Shown in pieces: positions 27,300 through 35,989 of a stretch of 48,844 nt of DNA (positions are counted from its first letter, which is position 1; each line of letters opens with the position of its first letter). The DNA is taken from the NCBI GenBank assembly GCA_022824145.1, contig JAJEAY010000038.1:1-48844 (forward strand), in the 5' to 3' direction. Made by a program: the position numbers and the translations under genes. The DNA is from Rhodobacter sp. (GTDB lineage Bacteria; Pseudomonadota; Alphaproteobacteria; Rhodobacterales; Rhodobacteraceae). The notes under the pieces were generated by a model. It did not search any database. It was not told the origin of the DNA and worked only from the letters and a program-made list of their open reading frames with translations.

Positions 27300-27343
27300 G
27301 TTCGAGGCTACACAGCAAAATCTCCAAAGGCATGCGGCCGCAC
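27229..27343 (+). repeat. Direct repeat of 39 bases at the nuclease start
   Basis: Copies at 27229-27267 and 27305-27343 share 37 of 39 bases, beginning AGGCTACACAGCAAAATCTC, spaced 76 bases apart. Copy 1 lies in the leader ORF and copy 2 in the nuclease coding sequence. Confidence 0.9.
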
Positions 27344-28167
27344 CGGTTGCTCAGTGGTTGATCCATGCAGCGATACAGCGCTCGTCGGTCACTTACGGCG
27401 AGGCGAGGCGGCGATTGGAAACCGAAATCGGCTTCAGCACGATATTCTCTACCCGTATGGGAATCCCTGCCGGGACGTTAATGGACAAGATGCTCAAGGT
27501 CAAAAAAGACTGCCCGCTCCTCAATGTCCTGCTCGTGAAGCAGAGCGACCGCATGCCCGGCGTCGGTGCTGGCCCATACATGGCCATATATCTGAACCGA
27601 CCAGAGCTTGCGGAGCGCGAATTTCGCAAGAACAAACCGGACAAGTGGCGCGACGCATTTGATGAAATCTGCAGAAACGTGTACGCATTTTCCGATTGGG
27701 ACCGTGTCTACAAGGATGCGTTCGGCCACCGGCTTCCTGCCTTCTCCTCGTCCCGAGGCACTGAACGTGACGGAATCAGAAACGCAAGACATGGCGAAGG
27801 AAAAAACCACGAGAACCTCCGACTCTGGATCCGAGACAATCCAGGACGGGTTCGACGAAACTACGCCAATGTCAAGACAGATACCGAAGTCGTTCTGGAT
27901 TCTGCAGACAGAGTCGATGTCGTCTATTACGGGCCGGACAGCACTGTCGCGATCGAGGTTAAGTCCCTCGATTCCGACGATGCAGACCTTCGGCGTGGCA
28001 TCTTTCAGTGCATCAAATACCGTGCGGTCATGCAAGCCATGGATGCCCGTTCGATTCCAAAGATCGTGCCCTTCTTGGTCACGCAGACGTGCCTTCCGGG
28101 CGATCTTGACAGCCTCGCCCGACAGCACAATATCCGGCATTTCAAGGCACCGGAGCATCTGCCTTAA
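27292..28167 (+). CDS. RecB-motif PD-(D/E)xK nuclease-like protein
   Basis: A 291-residue protein. The C-terminal third has a PD-(D/E)xK core: E199, D209 in DSADRVDVVYYG, and E222-V-K224 in VAIEVKS. It is followed by Q239-C-I-K-Y243, the QxxxY signature of RecB-like nucleases. The N-terminal two thirds (VAQWLIHAAIQRSSVTYGEA, then FDEICRNVYAFSDWDRVYKD) are unfamiliar and may recognise a target. ATG 27292 has AAGGACAGG upstream. The protein stands in an accessory island with an ATPase and toxin-antitoxin genes, so a defence or mobile-element role is likely. It is not a standard restriction gene, as no methyltransferase lies beside it. Confidence 0.65.
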   Translation: MPEFEATQQNLQRHAAAPVAQWLIHAAIQRSSVTYGEARRRLETEIGFSTIFSTRMGIPAGTLMDKMLKVKKDCPLLNVLLVKQSDRMPGVGAGPYMAIYLNRPELAEREFRKNKPDKWRDAFDEICRNVYAFSDWDRVYKDAFGHRLPAFSSSRGTERDGIRNARHGEGKNHENLRLWIRDNPGRVRRNYANVKTDTEVVLDSADRVDVVYYGPDSTVAIEVKSLDSDDADLRRGIFQCIKYRAVMQAMDARSIPKIVPFLVTQTCLPGDLDSLARQHNIRHFKAPEHLP

Positions 28168-28520
28168 CGGTTCTAACCGATCATTTGACGCCCAACTCCC
28201 ACGCCGCAATTCCGATATCTGGTTTCACGGAAAGGAGCGGGTACTTCCATCCAAGACGGGAAGGTCAGCATCTTGACCACAATCCTTCGCCTCGTAATGG
28301 GCCGTGACTGAAGTTCCCATACGCACTTCGCAGAGTTGCACTGCCACATCATAAGAATCATTCCGAACAATCGCGGGAAATTCAAAATCTTTACGAGGCA
28401 CAAGTGCCCGGATTTTCCTTTGCTTCCGTTTCCGCTTTACCGTCTTCATACTTTGCGCTTGATCCGCAAGTTGGCAGGAACCATCTTATCTTCTCCCAAA
28501 CGGCAAGAAAGGGATTGGCT
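28168..28520. other. Intergenic stretch with one doubtful minus-strand ORF
   Basis: A minus-strand frame (28225-28449, 74 residues, starting MKTVKRKRKQRKIRALVPRK and continuing DFEFPAIVRNDSYDVAVQLC) reads somewhat like a protein, with a basic N-terminus, but matches no family I know. It would be divergent from the antitoxin gene. Nothing else is seen. Confidence 0.3.
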
Positions 28521-28934
28521 ATGCCTCAGCTGCAACTCACTGAGAAAACAGCTTTCCAGCCTGCTGTTCCTAAAATCTCGGACACAGAAGGCGAAGCCAT
28601 GGGTCGCACGGTCGTCAACCTCTTTGCCCGATGGGATCTGACTGACGCACAGGCGTGTGTCCTGCTGGGTGGCCGGTCACCACGCACTTGGGTGCGCTGG
28701 AAGAACGGTATGATCGGCCGCGTCCCGCGCGACCTCAAAGCCCGGCTCTCCAACCTTATGGGAATTCACAAAGCGCTGCAGATTATCTTCGCAGAGTCCG
28801 AGCGCGGCTATCGATGGGTGAAACGGCCAAACGATGCATTTGGCGGGGCGACTGCGCTTGAGGTCATGCTTGCCGGCGAACTGACGGGCATTATGCGCGT
28901 GCGACGCTATCTTGACTCCGTTCGAGATAGTTGA
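28521..28934 (+). CDS. Xre/MbcA/ParS-type antitoxin (DUF2384)
   Basis: A 138-residue protein with an N-terminal helix-turn-helix-like part (LFARWDLTDAQACVLLGGRS then PRTWVRWKNG) and the C-terminal toxin-binding domain (RLSNLMGIHKALQIIFAESE, WVKRPNDAFGGATALEVMLA). This is the antitoxin of RES-type toxin pairs: it binds the toxin and usually represses the operon. ATG 28521 is chosen; the frame extends upstream to 28404 without similarity. The stop overlaps the TTG start of the downstream toxin remnant. Family assignment is firm from the terminal domain. Confidence 0.85.
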   Translation: MPQLQLTEKTAFQPAVPKISDTEGEAMGRTVVNLFARWDLTDAQACVLLGGRSPRTWVRWKNGMIGRVPRDLKARLSNLMGIHKALQIIFAESERGYRWVKRPNDAFGGATALEVMLAGELTGIMRVRRYLDSVRDS

Positions 28935-29260
28935 GCCTGAACGAGCCCGATACTGTCCATGTGGAATTGACCAACACATACAGGATTGTTCGATCCCGCT
29001 TCCCACCCATCGATCTCTTTGACGATATCGCCGATCAGGCCAACTGGGATGCTATCCTTTCCGCAGAGACCGGGACCAATCTTCATGTCGCGGAAAGTGT
29101 CAGCCTGCTTGATCTTGTTCCCAAGAACGGCGTGTCGCAGGTGAAGGAACCACGCCGCTGCCGCGACCACAAAGGGCACACATTTCCCGCCGTTATGGAC
29201 TCTCTCCGTCTTTGGCGCCTTCGATCACTTCGAGCCAAAGGGCATCGAGCGGAAACGTGA
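28931..29260 (+). pseudogene. RES-domain toxin, truncated
   Basis: From TTG 28931, overlapping the antitoxin stop, the sequence reads YRIVRSRFPPIDLFDDIADQ, then ANWDAILSAETGTN and LLDLVPKNGVS. This is a typical RES toxin N-terminus, whose full form of about 150-230 residues breaks down NAD. After about 29125 similarity ends: the expected GPG and alanine-phenylalanine-threonine-histidine blocks and the rest of the domain are missing. The frame runs into the 3' end of the convergent Uma2 gene, so the toxin has lost its catalytic body by a deletion or insertion. Confidence 0.7.
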
Positions 29261-29798
29261 TGGCTTCGAAGGGAGGAAGTGAAACCGGCAGGTCATCGAC
29301 AAGCGTCGCCAGAAGCCACCATTGCCCCTCACGCAATTCGAAGACCTCAAGCGTCCGTGCATCGGGATCGACGAACCAGAGATGGCGGACACCTTCGCGG
29401 GCATAGAGATCTCGCTTCTTGCCTTGGTCCAGCCGCCGCGTGGAAGGTGAGAGCACCTCGCAGATCCAGTCCGGCGTGATCGTGCAATACGCCATATTCG
29501 GAAATTCGGGCATCGTTTGGCGCTGCCAACCAACGAGGTCCGGCACCACGATATCCTCGCCCAGGTGCAGTTCGGGACCGTCGATGATCCACCAGCCGCC
29601 AGCGCTGTCATCACCAAAATCAAGTGGCGCTGCGATCTTGGCCCCGATCGCGGAACTCGCCCGCGCATGCCGTGTGGCGGGTCTCGGATGGGTATGAAGG
29701 GTTCCGGCGATCACCTCGGCGACCATGTGGGCCGGCACATCGAGAACGTCCTGATAGGTGGCCCGGCGATTCTCCCTGCGTCTGATCAGTACCGTCAT
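29193..29798 (-). CDS. Uma2-family (DUF820) PD-(D/E)xK protein
   Basis: A 201-residue protein of the Uma2 family. The nuclease-fold core is clear: EDIVVPDLVGWQ, PDWICEVLSPSTRRLDQGKK, and RDLYAREGVRHLWFVDPDAR with TLEVFEL, the hallmark order of D, E-V-x-S-P-S and K. These proteins are predicted endonucleases common in mobile and cyanobacterial genomes; biological roles are mostly unknown. The start has GGGAGGAGCAAGGGTA upstream, a very strong ribosome binding site. Its 3' end cuts into the remnant of the RES toxin. Confidence 0.88.
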   Translation of the reverse strand: MTVLIRRRENRRATYQDVLDVPAHMVAEVIAGTLHTHPRPATRHARASSAIGAKIAAPLDFGDDSAGGWWIIDGPELHLGEDIVVPDLVGWQRQTMPEFPNMAYCTITPDWICEVLSPSTRRLDQGKKRDLYAREGVRHLWFVDPDARTLEVFELREGQWWLLATLVDDLPVSLPPFEAITFPLDALWLEVIEGAKDGESP

Positions 29799-30276
29799 TA
29801 CCCTTGCTCCTCCCTCAGCACCGGATCGAAACCATCAAAGTCTCCGGGGTTCCCGTGCAGCGATTTGCGGCCATTCACCAAACCTGCACACGATGCGAGA
29901 CACTCTTCACTGACAAATGCGCGCAACAGCTCGCAACAGATCACAGTAGGACTGAATGTTTTCGCCAGCCCCAATCAGGTCAAAGATTCCAGAGACCACG
30001 ATCTCGACCAGTTAATGAACATCCTCCACTTCAGTTTCGGGACCAGGGATAATGTTGCCATGAACCTTCTCCATCTGATAACCTGAACATGGCGCACGAA
30101 CCATAAAGTTGTTTCACACGCGATAAACTGACAGAAGTGCGCTGAAAAGCCAGTCCGGCAAACCGGCAGCGCCAGCTGTCAGACAAAGGGCACCATTCAA
30201 GAAAACCGATTCGATTTTCTACCGTCGCCCCCGCAGTGACCAGTGCGGAAATTCGCTGCCGTCGGCTGGCGTCGGT
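29799..30276. other. Intergenic stretch, right edge of the second island
   Basis: Lies between the Uma2 start and the end of the ABC operon, both on the minus strand. No gene, RNA or strong terminator recognised; open frames look like shadows. Confidence 0.4.
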
Positions 30277-32097
30277 CTACGCCAGTTCGGCAAGCGAGCG
30301 ATGGCATTCAATCCGGTGTTCGTTCGCACCGGTCCGCTTCGGTGGGTCAACGGTGTCGCAGGTTCCGGGCATGGCAAGCGGGCAGCGGGGAGCGAACGGG
30401 CACCCCTTGCGCCGAATTTCCACCCCGCTGGACTGACCCGCCTGCTGGATCTGGGTCTGAACGGTTTCCTCAAGCCAACCGACACGGAGTTCCGGAGCCG
30501 ACGAAATCAAAAGGCGGGTGTAAGGATGGAACGGTGGAGAAAGCACTTCATTCACCGGCCCTATCTCGGCCACACGCCCTGCATACAGCACAACTATTTC
30601 ATCGGAGAACGAACCGACAGTGGACAGGTCGTGGCTGATGAAGACGAATGAAACGCCCGTTTCGTTCTGTAGCCGGGTCAAGAGGTCGATGACATTGGCG
30701 GCCACAATGGTGTCCAGCGCCGACGTCACCTCATCGCAGAGAACGACTTCTGGATTTGCCGCCAGCGCCCTGGCCAGACTGATTCGCTGTTTCTGTCCAC
30801 CGGACAGTTCGTGCGGATAGCGGTCCGCGAAAGGAGCGGGCAACTCGACCATCCCCAGCAGTTCTAGAACGCGCCTTTCACGGTCCTTTCCCTTCATTCC
30901 GTGATAGAAGGCAAGCGGCCTGCCAATTATGTCCCTGATCCTCTGACGCGGGTTCAGGGCCGTGTCCGCCATCTGGTACACAAACTGCACTTTGCGCAGC
31001 TCTTCCGGGGTTCTGTCCTCAAGCCTGGGCGAAAGAGGTTGACCGTCAAGCGATATTCCACCGCGGAACGGCGGCAGAAGACCGGCGATCACCCGCGCGA
31101 GCGTGGATTTGCCGCAACCGGACTCCCCAATGACTCCGATTGTCTTGCCTTTGGGAATCGTGACGTTGACATCCTTTAGGATCATCGCCGCCGGTTCACC
31201 GTTGCTGAGCCTGCCGTAGCCGGCATCGAGGTTCCGAACCTCAATAGCTGGCGCCTCCGTTCCAGGAACCGTCTCGGCGCCCCCCTCCGGCAACGGGTTG
31301 ATGGCCGCCATCAGCCGCTTCGTATAGGGATGGTGCGGACTGTTGATGATCAAATCCGTCGGGCCGGCCTCTTTCACCTCGCCGTCGTAGAGCACGACGA
31401 TGTAGTCCGCGATCTGGGCAACGACAGCAAGGTCGTGCGTAACGTAGATTGCCGCCGCGCCTTCGTCCTTTATGACCTTCTTGAAAGCTTTCAGCACCTC
31501 AATCAGGGTCGTGACGTCCAGCGCTGTGGTCGGTTCGTCCAGAACCAGCAGTTCCGGATCGCCGCAAAGCGCCATGGCGGCCATGAGCCGCTGCAGCTGG
31601 CCACCGGACACCTGGTGCGGATAGCGTTCTCCGATCGTGTCGGGTTCCTGCAGATCCAGGGCCCGGTACAGGGTGGCCGCTTTCCTGTCCGCCTCTTCCT
31701 GTGTCTTCGTGCGATGCAGCACCGGCGCTTCGGTTACCTGTTCATTGATCCGAATCGATGGATTGAACGTGGCGGCGGCACTCTGGGCAAGATAGGAGAC
31801 ATTGATTCCGCGAACCGGTCTGAGCACATCTGAACTGAGACCGGCAATGTTTCTGCCTTGCAGCCGCGCTTCACCCGACGTGAATGCCAGGCCCGGCTTG
31901 ACATAGCCCAGAGCAGCCAGGGAGATTGTGGTCTTCCCGGATCCGCTTTCGCCGATAAGGGCTACGACTTCTCCCTTATGAACCTGAAAGTTCACGCCTT
32001 TTACGATGGGCAGGTCGGTGCCGTCGTCACGAACCGCGCTTATTATGAGATCCTCGACTTCGAAGATCACGTTCGGGGTATCGAGATCCTTGGGCAA
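30277..32097 (-). CDS. Dipeptide/oligopeptide ABC transporter, fused double ATP-binding protein
   Basis: A 606-residue fusion of the two ATPases (DppD-DppF type) that drive peptide import. The first nucleotide-binding domain has GESGSGKTT (residues 49-57), VSGGQLQRLM and LLVLDEPTTALD. The second has GESGCGKST, LSGGQKQRIS and VVLCDEVTSALD. The C-terminus carries the oligopeptide-transporter zinc-finger-like tail GCPFAPRCPLAMPGTCDTVD. All catalytic motifs look intact. It begins two bases after the upstream permease stop, as the last gene of a four-gene operon on the minus strand. Confidence 0.95.
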   Translation of the reverse strand: MPKDLDTPNVIFEVEDLIISAVRDDGTDLPIVKGVNFQVHKGEVVALIGESGSGKTTISLAALGYVKPGLAFTSGEARLQGRNIAGLSSDVLRPVRGINVSYLAQSAAATFNPSIRINEQVTEAPVLHRTKTQEEADRKAATLYRALDLQEPDTIGERYPHQVSGGQLQRLMAAMALCGDPELLVLDEPTTALDVTTLIEVLKAFKKVIKDEGAAAIYVTHDLAVVAQIADYIVVLYDGEVKEAGPTDLIINSPHHPYTKRLMAAINPLPEGGAETVPGTEAPAIEVRNLDAGYGRLSNGEPAAMILKDVNVTIPKGKTIGVIGESGCGKSTLARVIAGLLPPFRGGISLDGQPLSPRLEDRTPEELRKVQFVYQMADTALNPRQRIRDIIGRPLAFYHGMKGKDRERRVLELLGMVELPAPFADRYPHELSGGQKQRISLARALAANPEVVLCDEVTSALDTIVAANVIDLLTRLQNETGVSFVFISHDLSTVGSFSDEIVVLYAGRVAEIGPVNEVLSPPFHPYTRLLISSAPELRVGWLEETVQTQIQQAGQSSGVEIRRKGCPFAPRCPLAMPGTCDTVDPPKRTGANEHRIECHRSLAELA

Positions 32098-32099
32098 GC

Positions 32100-33023
32100 T
32101 TACATCCTCTTAGACAGTTTGCCGCCGCCGTGCGCGGAAACGTCATCGACGATCAGGTTGATTGACACCGTCAGCGTGGCGATCGCCAGGGCCGGAGCAA
32201 TGACTGCCAGTTTGGAATCTCCGTATTGGAGAGCGCCGAGATTCTCGCGCACCATGCTGCCCCAATCGGCCTGGGGCGGCTGGACGCCGAGCCCCAGAAA
32301 ACTGAGGGAAGAGATGAACAGGATAACGTAGATCAGGCGCAGACCGAAATCCGTAATGAGAGGCATCCGGGCGTTAGGCCAGATTTCGCGGGTGATGATC
32401 CACCAGCGGCCTTCTCCACGGACCCGGGCGGCCTCGACATAGTCCATGACCATGATCTCCATGCCGATCGCGCGGGACAGCCGGTAAACGACCGATGCGT
32501 AGATCAGTCCCGCCGTCAAGATCAAAACCGGAAACGAGGATCCGACGGCGGCCACAACGACAAGGCCCAGCATAATTGTCGGCAAACTGAGAAACGCGTC
32601 GTTGATCCGGGACAGGACCATATCGACTTTCGGACCGGAAACCGCAGCGCCGATTCCAAGGACCACGCCGACAAAATAGGCAAGAACGGTTGCCGCAAAC
32701 GAAATTCCGATGGTGCGGCCGGCGCCGAACATGATCCTCGACAGCACGTCCCGATCCTCCACGTCGGTTCCCAGCGCTGCGCCTTCCTTGGGTTTCTGGA
32801 ACTCGCTGTAATCATCCGGAAACGGCAGGTCGTTCTCGCCGTAAGGGGCAAGCCAGGATCCAAATACCGCGACCAGAAGCCAGAACGACGTGATCGTGAT
32901 CCCTACCCAGCCCGTAACGGTGGGCCAGTATGCCTGGCTGGGCGGCGCGTCGGGAAGTTCGTCGAAACTGACGCCTTCGTCGAAGGGCGCGACATAGTGT
33001 TCATGATGCGCCGGAATGCTCAT
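32100..33023 (-). CDS. Peptide ABC transporter permease, DppC type
   Basis: A 307-residue inner-membrane permease with the family N-terminus (a helix near WPTVTGWVGITITSFWLLVA) and five more hydrophobic segments. The ATPase-contact EAA loop is MVMDYVEAARVRGEGRWWII. ATG 33023 overlaps the upstream stop by four bases (ATGA); the frame upstream to 33404 is a shadow of the neighbouring permease. It forms the channel with DppB. Confidence 0.93.
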   Translation of the reverse strand: MSIPAHHEHYVAPFDEGVSFDELPDAPPSQAYWPTVTGWVGITITSFWLLVAVFGSWLAPYGENDLPFPDDYSEFQKPKEGAALGTDVEDRDVLSRIMFGAGRTIGISFAATVLAYFVGVVLGIGAAVSGPKVDMVLSRINDAFLSLPTIMLGLVVVAAVGSSFPVLILTAGLIYASVVYRLSRAIGMEIMVMDYVEAARVRGEGRWWIITREIWPNARMPLITDFGLRLIYVILFISSLSFLGLGVQPPQADWGSMVRENLGALQYGDSKLAVIAPALAIATLTVSINLIVDDVSAHGGGKLSKRM

Positions 33024-33970
33024 TTCGGATGCCTCAGTCTGGGATTGGACGTAATGGCCGCGACGTCTGCCACCAGCATCAGCAGCACGTAGGTCAGGCA
33101 GAATATCATGCCGAGCGCCTGGATCAGAACATAGTCGCGCGTCTGCACTGCCTGGACGATCAGCGTCGCCAGCCCCGGGTAGCCAAAATAGACCTCGACA
33201 ACGACCACTCCGGTGACGAGATAGGCGAGATTCAGCGCGATGACATTCACGATCGGGCCGATCGCGTTGAGCAGGGCGTGGCGCAGAATGATCCTGCGTC
33301 TTGGCACCCCCTTGAGTATGGCCATTTCGATATAGGGCGAACTCATTACGTTCAGAACCGCGGCGCGGCTCATGCGAATGAGCTGCGAGGCGATGACAAA
33401 GCACAGCGTCGTGATCGGCAGGGCAAAATGCGCGATGAGTTCAAAAAAACCCTTGCCCTCAACGGAACCCACTACGACTGCATTGCCGATTCCAAGCACG
33501 AAGACCATGAGCAGGACAAGAACCGTCGCAGTGAAGAACTCGGGGGCCGCAACCAATGACACCGATACGAACGTCAGGATACGGTCGTAGTACGAACCTG
33601 GAAACATGGCCGCTGCGATGCCAAGCGCCAGCGAGATCGGCACGCCGATCATGGCAGTCAGCACAGCGACGTAAAGCGTGTTCTCGTATCGGTTTGCGAT
33701 CAGCGACGTGATTGGCGCGTCGCCGGAAAGCGACACTCCCAGATCGCCGCGAACAAAATTGCGGAGCCAGGTGAGGTATTGTTCCGCGTAGGACTTGTCC
33801 AGTCCCAGACGTTCCCGCAGCGCGGCGATATTGGCTTCGGTCGCTTCCTGGCCGAGACGTATCTGCGCTGCATCCCCCGGCAGGATCTTGGTGCCAAAAA
33901 AGATGATGACGGACACGGCCAGAACCGTAATCACGCCAATGCCCAGCCGTTTCAGAATCAACGACAGCAT
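33020..33970 (-). CDS. Peptide ABC transporter permease, DppB type
   Basis: A 316-residue inner-membrane permease with the characteristic first helix GIGVITVLAVSVIIFFGTKI and TKILPGDAAQIRLGQEATEA. Further blocks are QYLTWLRNFVRGDLGVSLSG and a C-terminal channel region with VEVYFGYPGLATLIVQAVQT. The periplasmic loop length and six helices fit DppB/OppB. It is separated from the binding-protein gene by a strong hairpin. Confidence 0.94.
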   Translation of the reverse strand: MLSLILKRLGIGVITVLAVSVIIFFGTKILPGDAAQIRLGQEATEANIAALRERLGLDKSYAEQYLTWLRNFVRGDLGVSLSGDAPITSLIANRYENTLYVAVLTAMIGVPISLALGIAAAMFPGSYYDRILTFVSVSLVAAPEFFTATVLVLLMVFVLGIGNAVVVGSVEGKGFFELIAHFALPITTLCFVIASQLIRMSRAAVLNVMSSPYIEMAILKGVPRRRIILRHALLNAIGPIVNVIALNLAYLVTGVVVVEVYFGYPGLATLIVQAVQTRDYVLIQALGMIFCLTYVLLMLVADVAAITSNPRLRHPK

Positions 33971-34010
33971 TGCCTAACCCTTGAAGTCATCCGATTGCCG
34001 GGCTGCATTC

Positions 34011-34039
34011 GGTGGCCCCGCTCATGGAACGGGGCCACC
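34011..34039 (-). other. Perfect 10-bp hairpin between binding-protein and permease genes
   Basis: GGTGGCCCCG (34011-34020) pairs fully with CGGGGCCACC (34030-34039) across a nine-base loop, 15 bases downstream of the dppA-like stop. No U-run follows. Such hairpins commonly protect the 3' end of binding-protein mRNA or cause partial termination, raising its level over the permeases. Confidence 0.7.
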
Positions 34040-34054
34040 AGACACTTGGCAATG

Positions 34055-35683
34055 TCAGGAATCACGCCACAGGGTGACCGGCGCCTCGGCACCGCCGAAG
34101 TTGTTCAGCGGTACGTATGTGAGACCCTTCACATGGCTAGCTGCGGCATCCACGTAGTTCCGGTGCATCGGCAGTGACATGCCGTTCTCTTCATGAACCA
34201 TGGTCTGCAGGTCGCAGTACTTCTGGCGGCGCGTATCGGGATCGGTTTCGCCCCGCACATCTTCCAGAAGCTGGTCGAAATGGTCGTTTTTCCAGCGGGT
34301 CTCGTTCCACTTGGCATCTCCGTGGAATGCCAGAGTGAGCATGATGTTGGCCGTTGGACGCATGTTCCAGGACGCGACGGCAATGGGCTCCACCAGCCAG
34401 ACCGAGCCCCAGTAACCGTCGGTCGTGACCTTCTTTACGTCAAAGTTCGCGCCGATCTTCTTGCCTTCACGCTGCATGAACAGGCATTGCTCGACGGCGC
34501 CAGGCGCGACTTCGGCACAGACGACCGGAACCGGGGTCGATCCGATGCCTGACTGGTCCCAGTACCATTTTGCCTGGTCCGGATCGAGTTCCCGCTGCGG
34601 AATGTCGGCGCAGTGGTCGAAATAGGCCGCGTTGATCGGATGGTCGTTTCCGAGCGAGCCCTGGCCCTTCATTACTCCCTTCACCAATCGCTGGCGATCC
34701 TGAAGCAGCTGCATCGCCTTGTAGAGATGCACATTGGACGACATCTCCATATCGAGGCGCGGCGTGATGTTTACGTAAGCTCCCGACTGAAGCGACCAGA
34801 TCTCTCTGCCTTCCGTCGCTTCCACCTCTTCGATGGCCTTCGGAGGAAGGTTCACCATGGCGTCGATGTCTCCGGCAAGGAAGGCGTTCAGCCTCGAGGT
34901 CGGATCGCCGATCCCGTAATGCTCCAGCTCGTCCAGGTAACCGCCCTCTCCCCAGTAATTCTCGAAGGGAACCCCGATCGTGCGCACGCCCGCGGCGTAT
35001 TCCTTGACCTTGTAGGGACCGGTCCCGACTGCGGTCGAGAAATCCGTGACCCCATCCTGGAGGATCTTGAAGTGGAACGTGCCCAGGGCGATCGGAAGGT
35101 CGGAGTTGGGAGAGTTCAGCACGGCCCGGACTTCGTGGTCGTTCACCTTTTCCCAACGGTCGATCATCGATACCAGCGACGACGCGTTCGATACGTTATC
35201 CGCCCCCATATGGCGGTTCATTGTGTAGATAACATCGTCGGCGGTCAGGGTCTTGCCGTTGTGGAACTCGACGCCCTTGCGCAGCTTGAACGTCCAGACG
35301 GTGGCATCGTCGTTGGAAATGATTTCCTCGGCGAGCTCCGGCTCATAGCCAAGGCTGTCGGTCAGGCGGGTCAGGGAACCGTAATACATCCGGCCCCGGA
35401 AATAATCGACAGCCGAAGTGAACAGCGCCGGATCCAACGTGTCGTTGGGCCCGTGCTGGTCACCCGCCATAATCAGGCGGCCGCCCCGTTTCGGAGTTTC
35501 CGCAATCGCCTTCGACGCGCTTCCGAACAGCAGGCCCGAGGCCGCGAGCGTTGCGCCCGAAGCCATGAAATACTTCAGTACGTCACGCCGGGACGCGCCG
35601 CGGCGGATCATTTCGTGCAAGCGCCGGTCATCCGAATAGGCCAGCGATCCGAATCGCGGATCAGTGTTCTTCATGTCTGTCAT
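34055..35683 (-). CDS. Peptide ABC transporter substrate-binding protein, Tat-exported
   Basis: A 542-residue family 5 solute-binding protein. A twin-arginine signal SRRDVLKYF followed by MASGATLAASGLLFGSASKA (about residues 40-70) directs export to the periplasm in folded form. The mature part has the family blocks DTLDPALFTSAVDYF, KLRKGVEFHNGKTLTADDVI and VGTGPYKVKEYAAG. It binds the peptide or related ligand and passes it to DppBC. ATG 35683, preceded by GGGAGACC, gives a normal leader; the frame extends upstream to 35767 without a signal sequence. The ligand is not predictable; peptides, opines and similar compounds fit. Confidence 0.93.
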   Translation of the reverse strand: MTDMKNTDPRFGSLAYSDDRRLHEMIRRGASRRDVLKYFMASGATLAASGLLFGSASKAIAETPKRGGRLIMAGDQHGPNDTLDPALFTSAVDYFRGRMYYGSLTRLTDSLGYEPELAEEIISNDDATVWTFKLRKGVEFHNGKTLTADDVIYTMNRHMGADNVSNASSLVSMIDRWEKVNDHEVRAVLNSPNSDLPIALGTFHFKILQDGVTDFSTAVGTGPYKVKEYAAGVRTIGVPFENYWGEGGYLDELEHYGIGDPTSRLNAFLAGDIDAMVNLPPKAIEEVEATEGREIWSLQSGAYVNITPRLDMEMSSNVHLYKAMQLLQDRQRLVKGVMKGQGSLGNDHPINAAYFDHCADIPQRELDPDQAKWYWDQSGIGSTPVPVVCAEVAPGAVEQCLFMQREGKKIGANFDVKKVTTDGYWGSVWLVEPIAVASWNMRPTANIMLTLAFHGDAKWNETRWKNDHFDQLLEDVRGETDPDTRRQKYCDLQTMVHEENGMSLPMHRNYVDAAASHVKGLTYVPLNNFGGAEAPVTLWRDS

Positions 35684-35989
35684 GCTTGGGTCTCCCAATT
35701 GCAGGATTCTACTTTCAGCTACCTGCGAAGCGCAGGCATCTGCACGGCATCGACACCTCACCCGCATTGGCTCGCATGATTGCGCAAATACGGTTGGATG
35801 GAGACTTTCCGCTCAGATTTCTGGACAGCAGCGCCAGTTCTCCTCTGTCTTTGCCGAACCGATCATGTCGGTATTCATACCGCCTAGTCGGGCTAGTTGA
35901 CAATGGTCAATCTTTCACGGCATTTCCAATGAAAAAATCTCATCATTGAATAAGTGGCATTCATCAAATTCCGACAGCCCGGCCGTTGC
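35684..35989. other. Upstream region of the peptide transporter operon
   Basis: Between the LysR gene and the binding-protein gene, both on the minus strand. It should hold the operon promoter and perhaps the LysR binding site; none could be fixed. AT-richer around 35900-35960. Confidence 0.4.
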
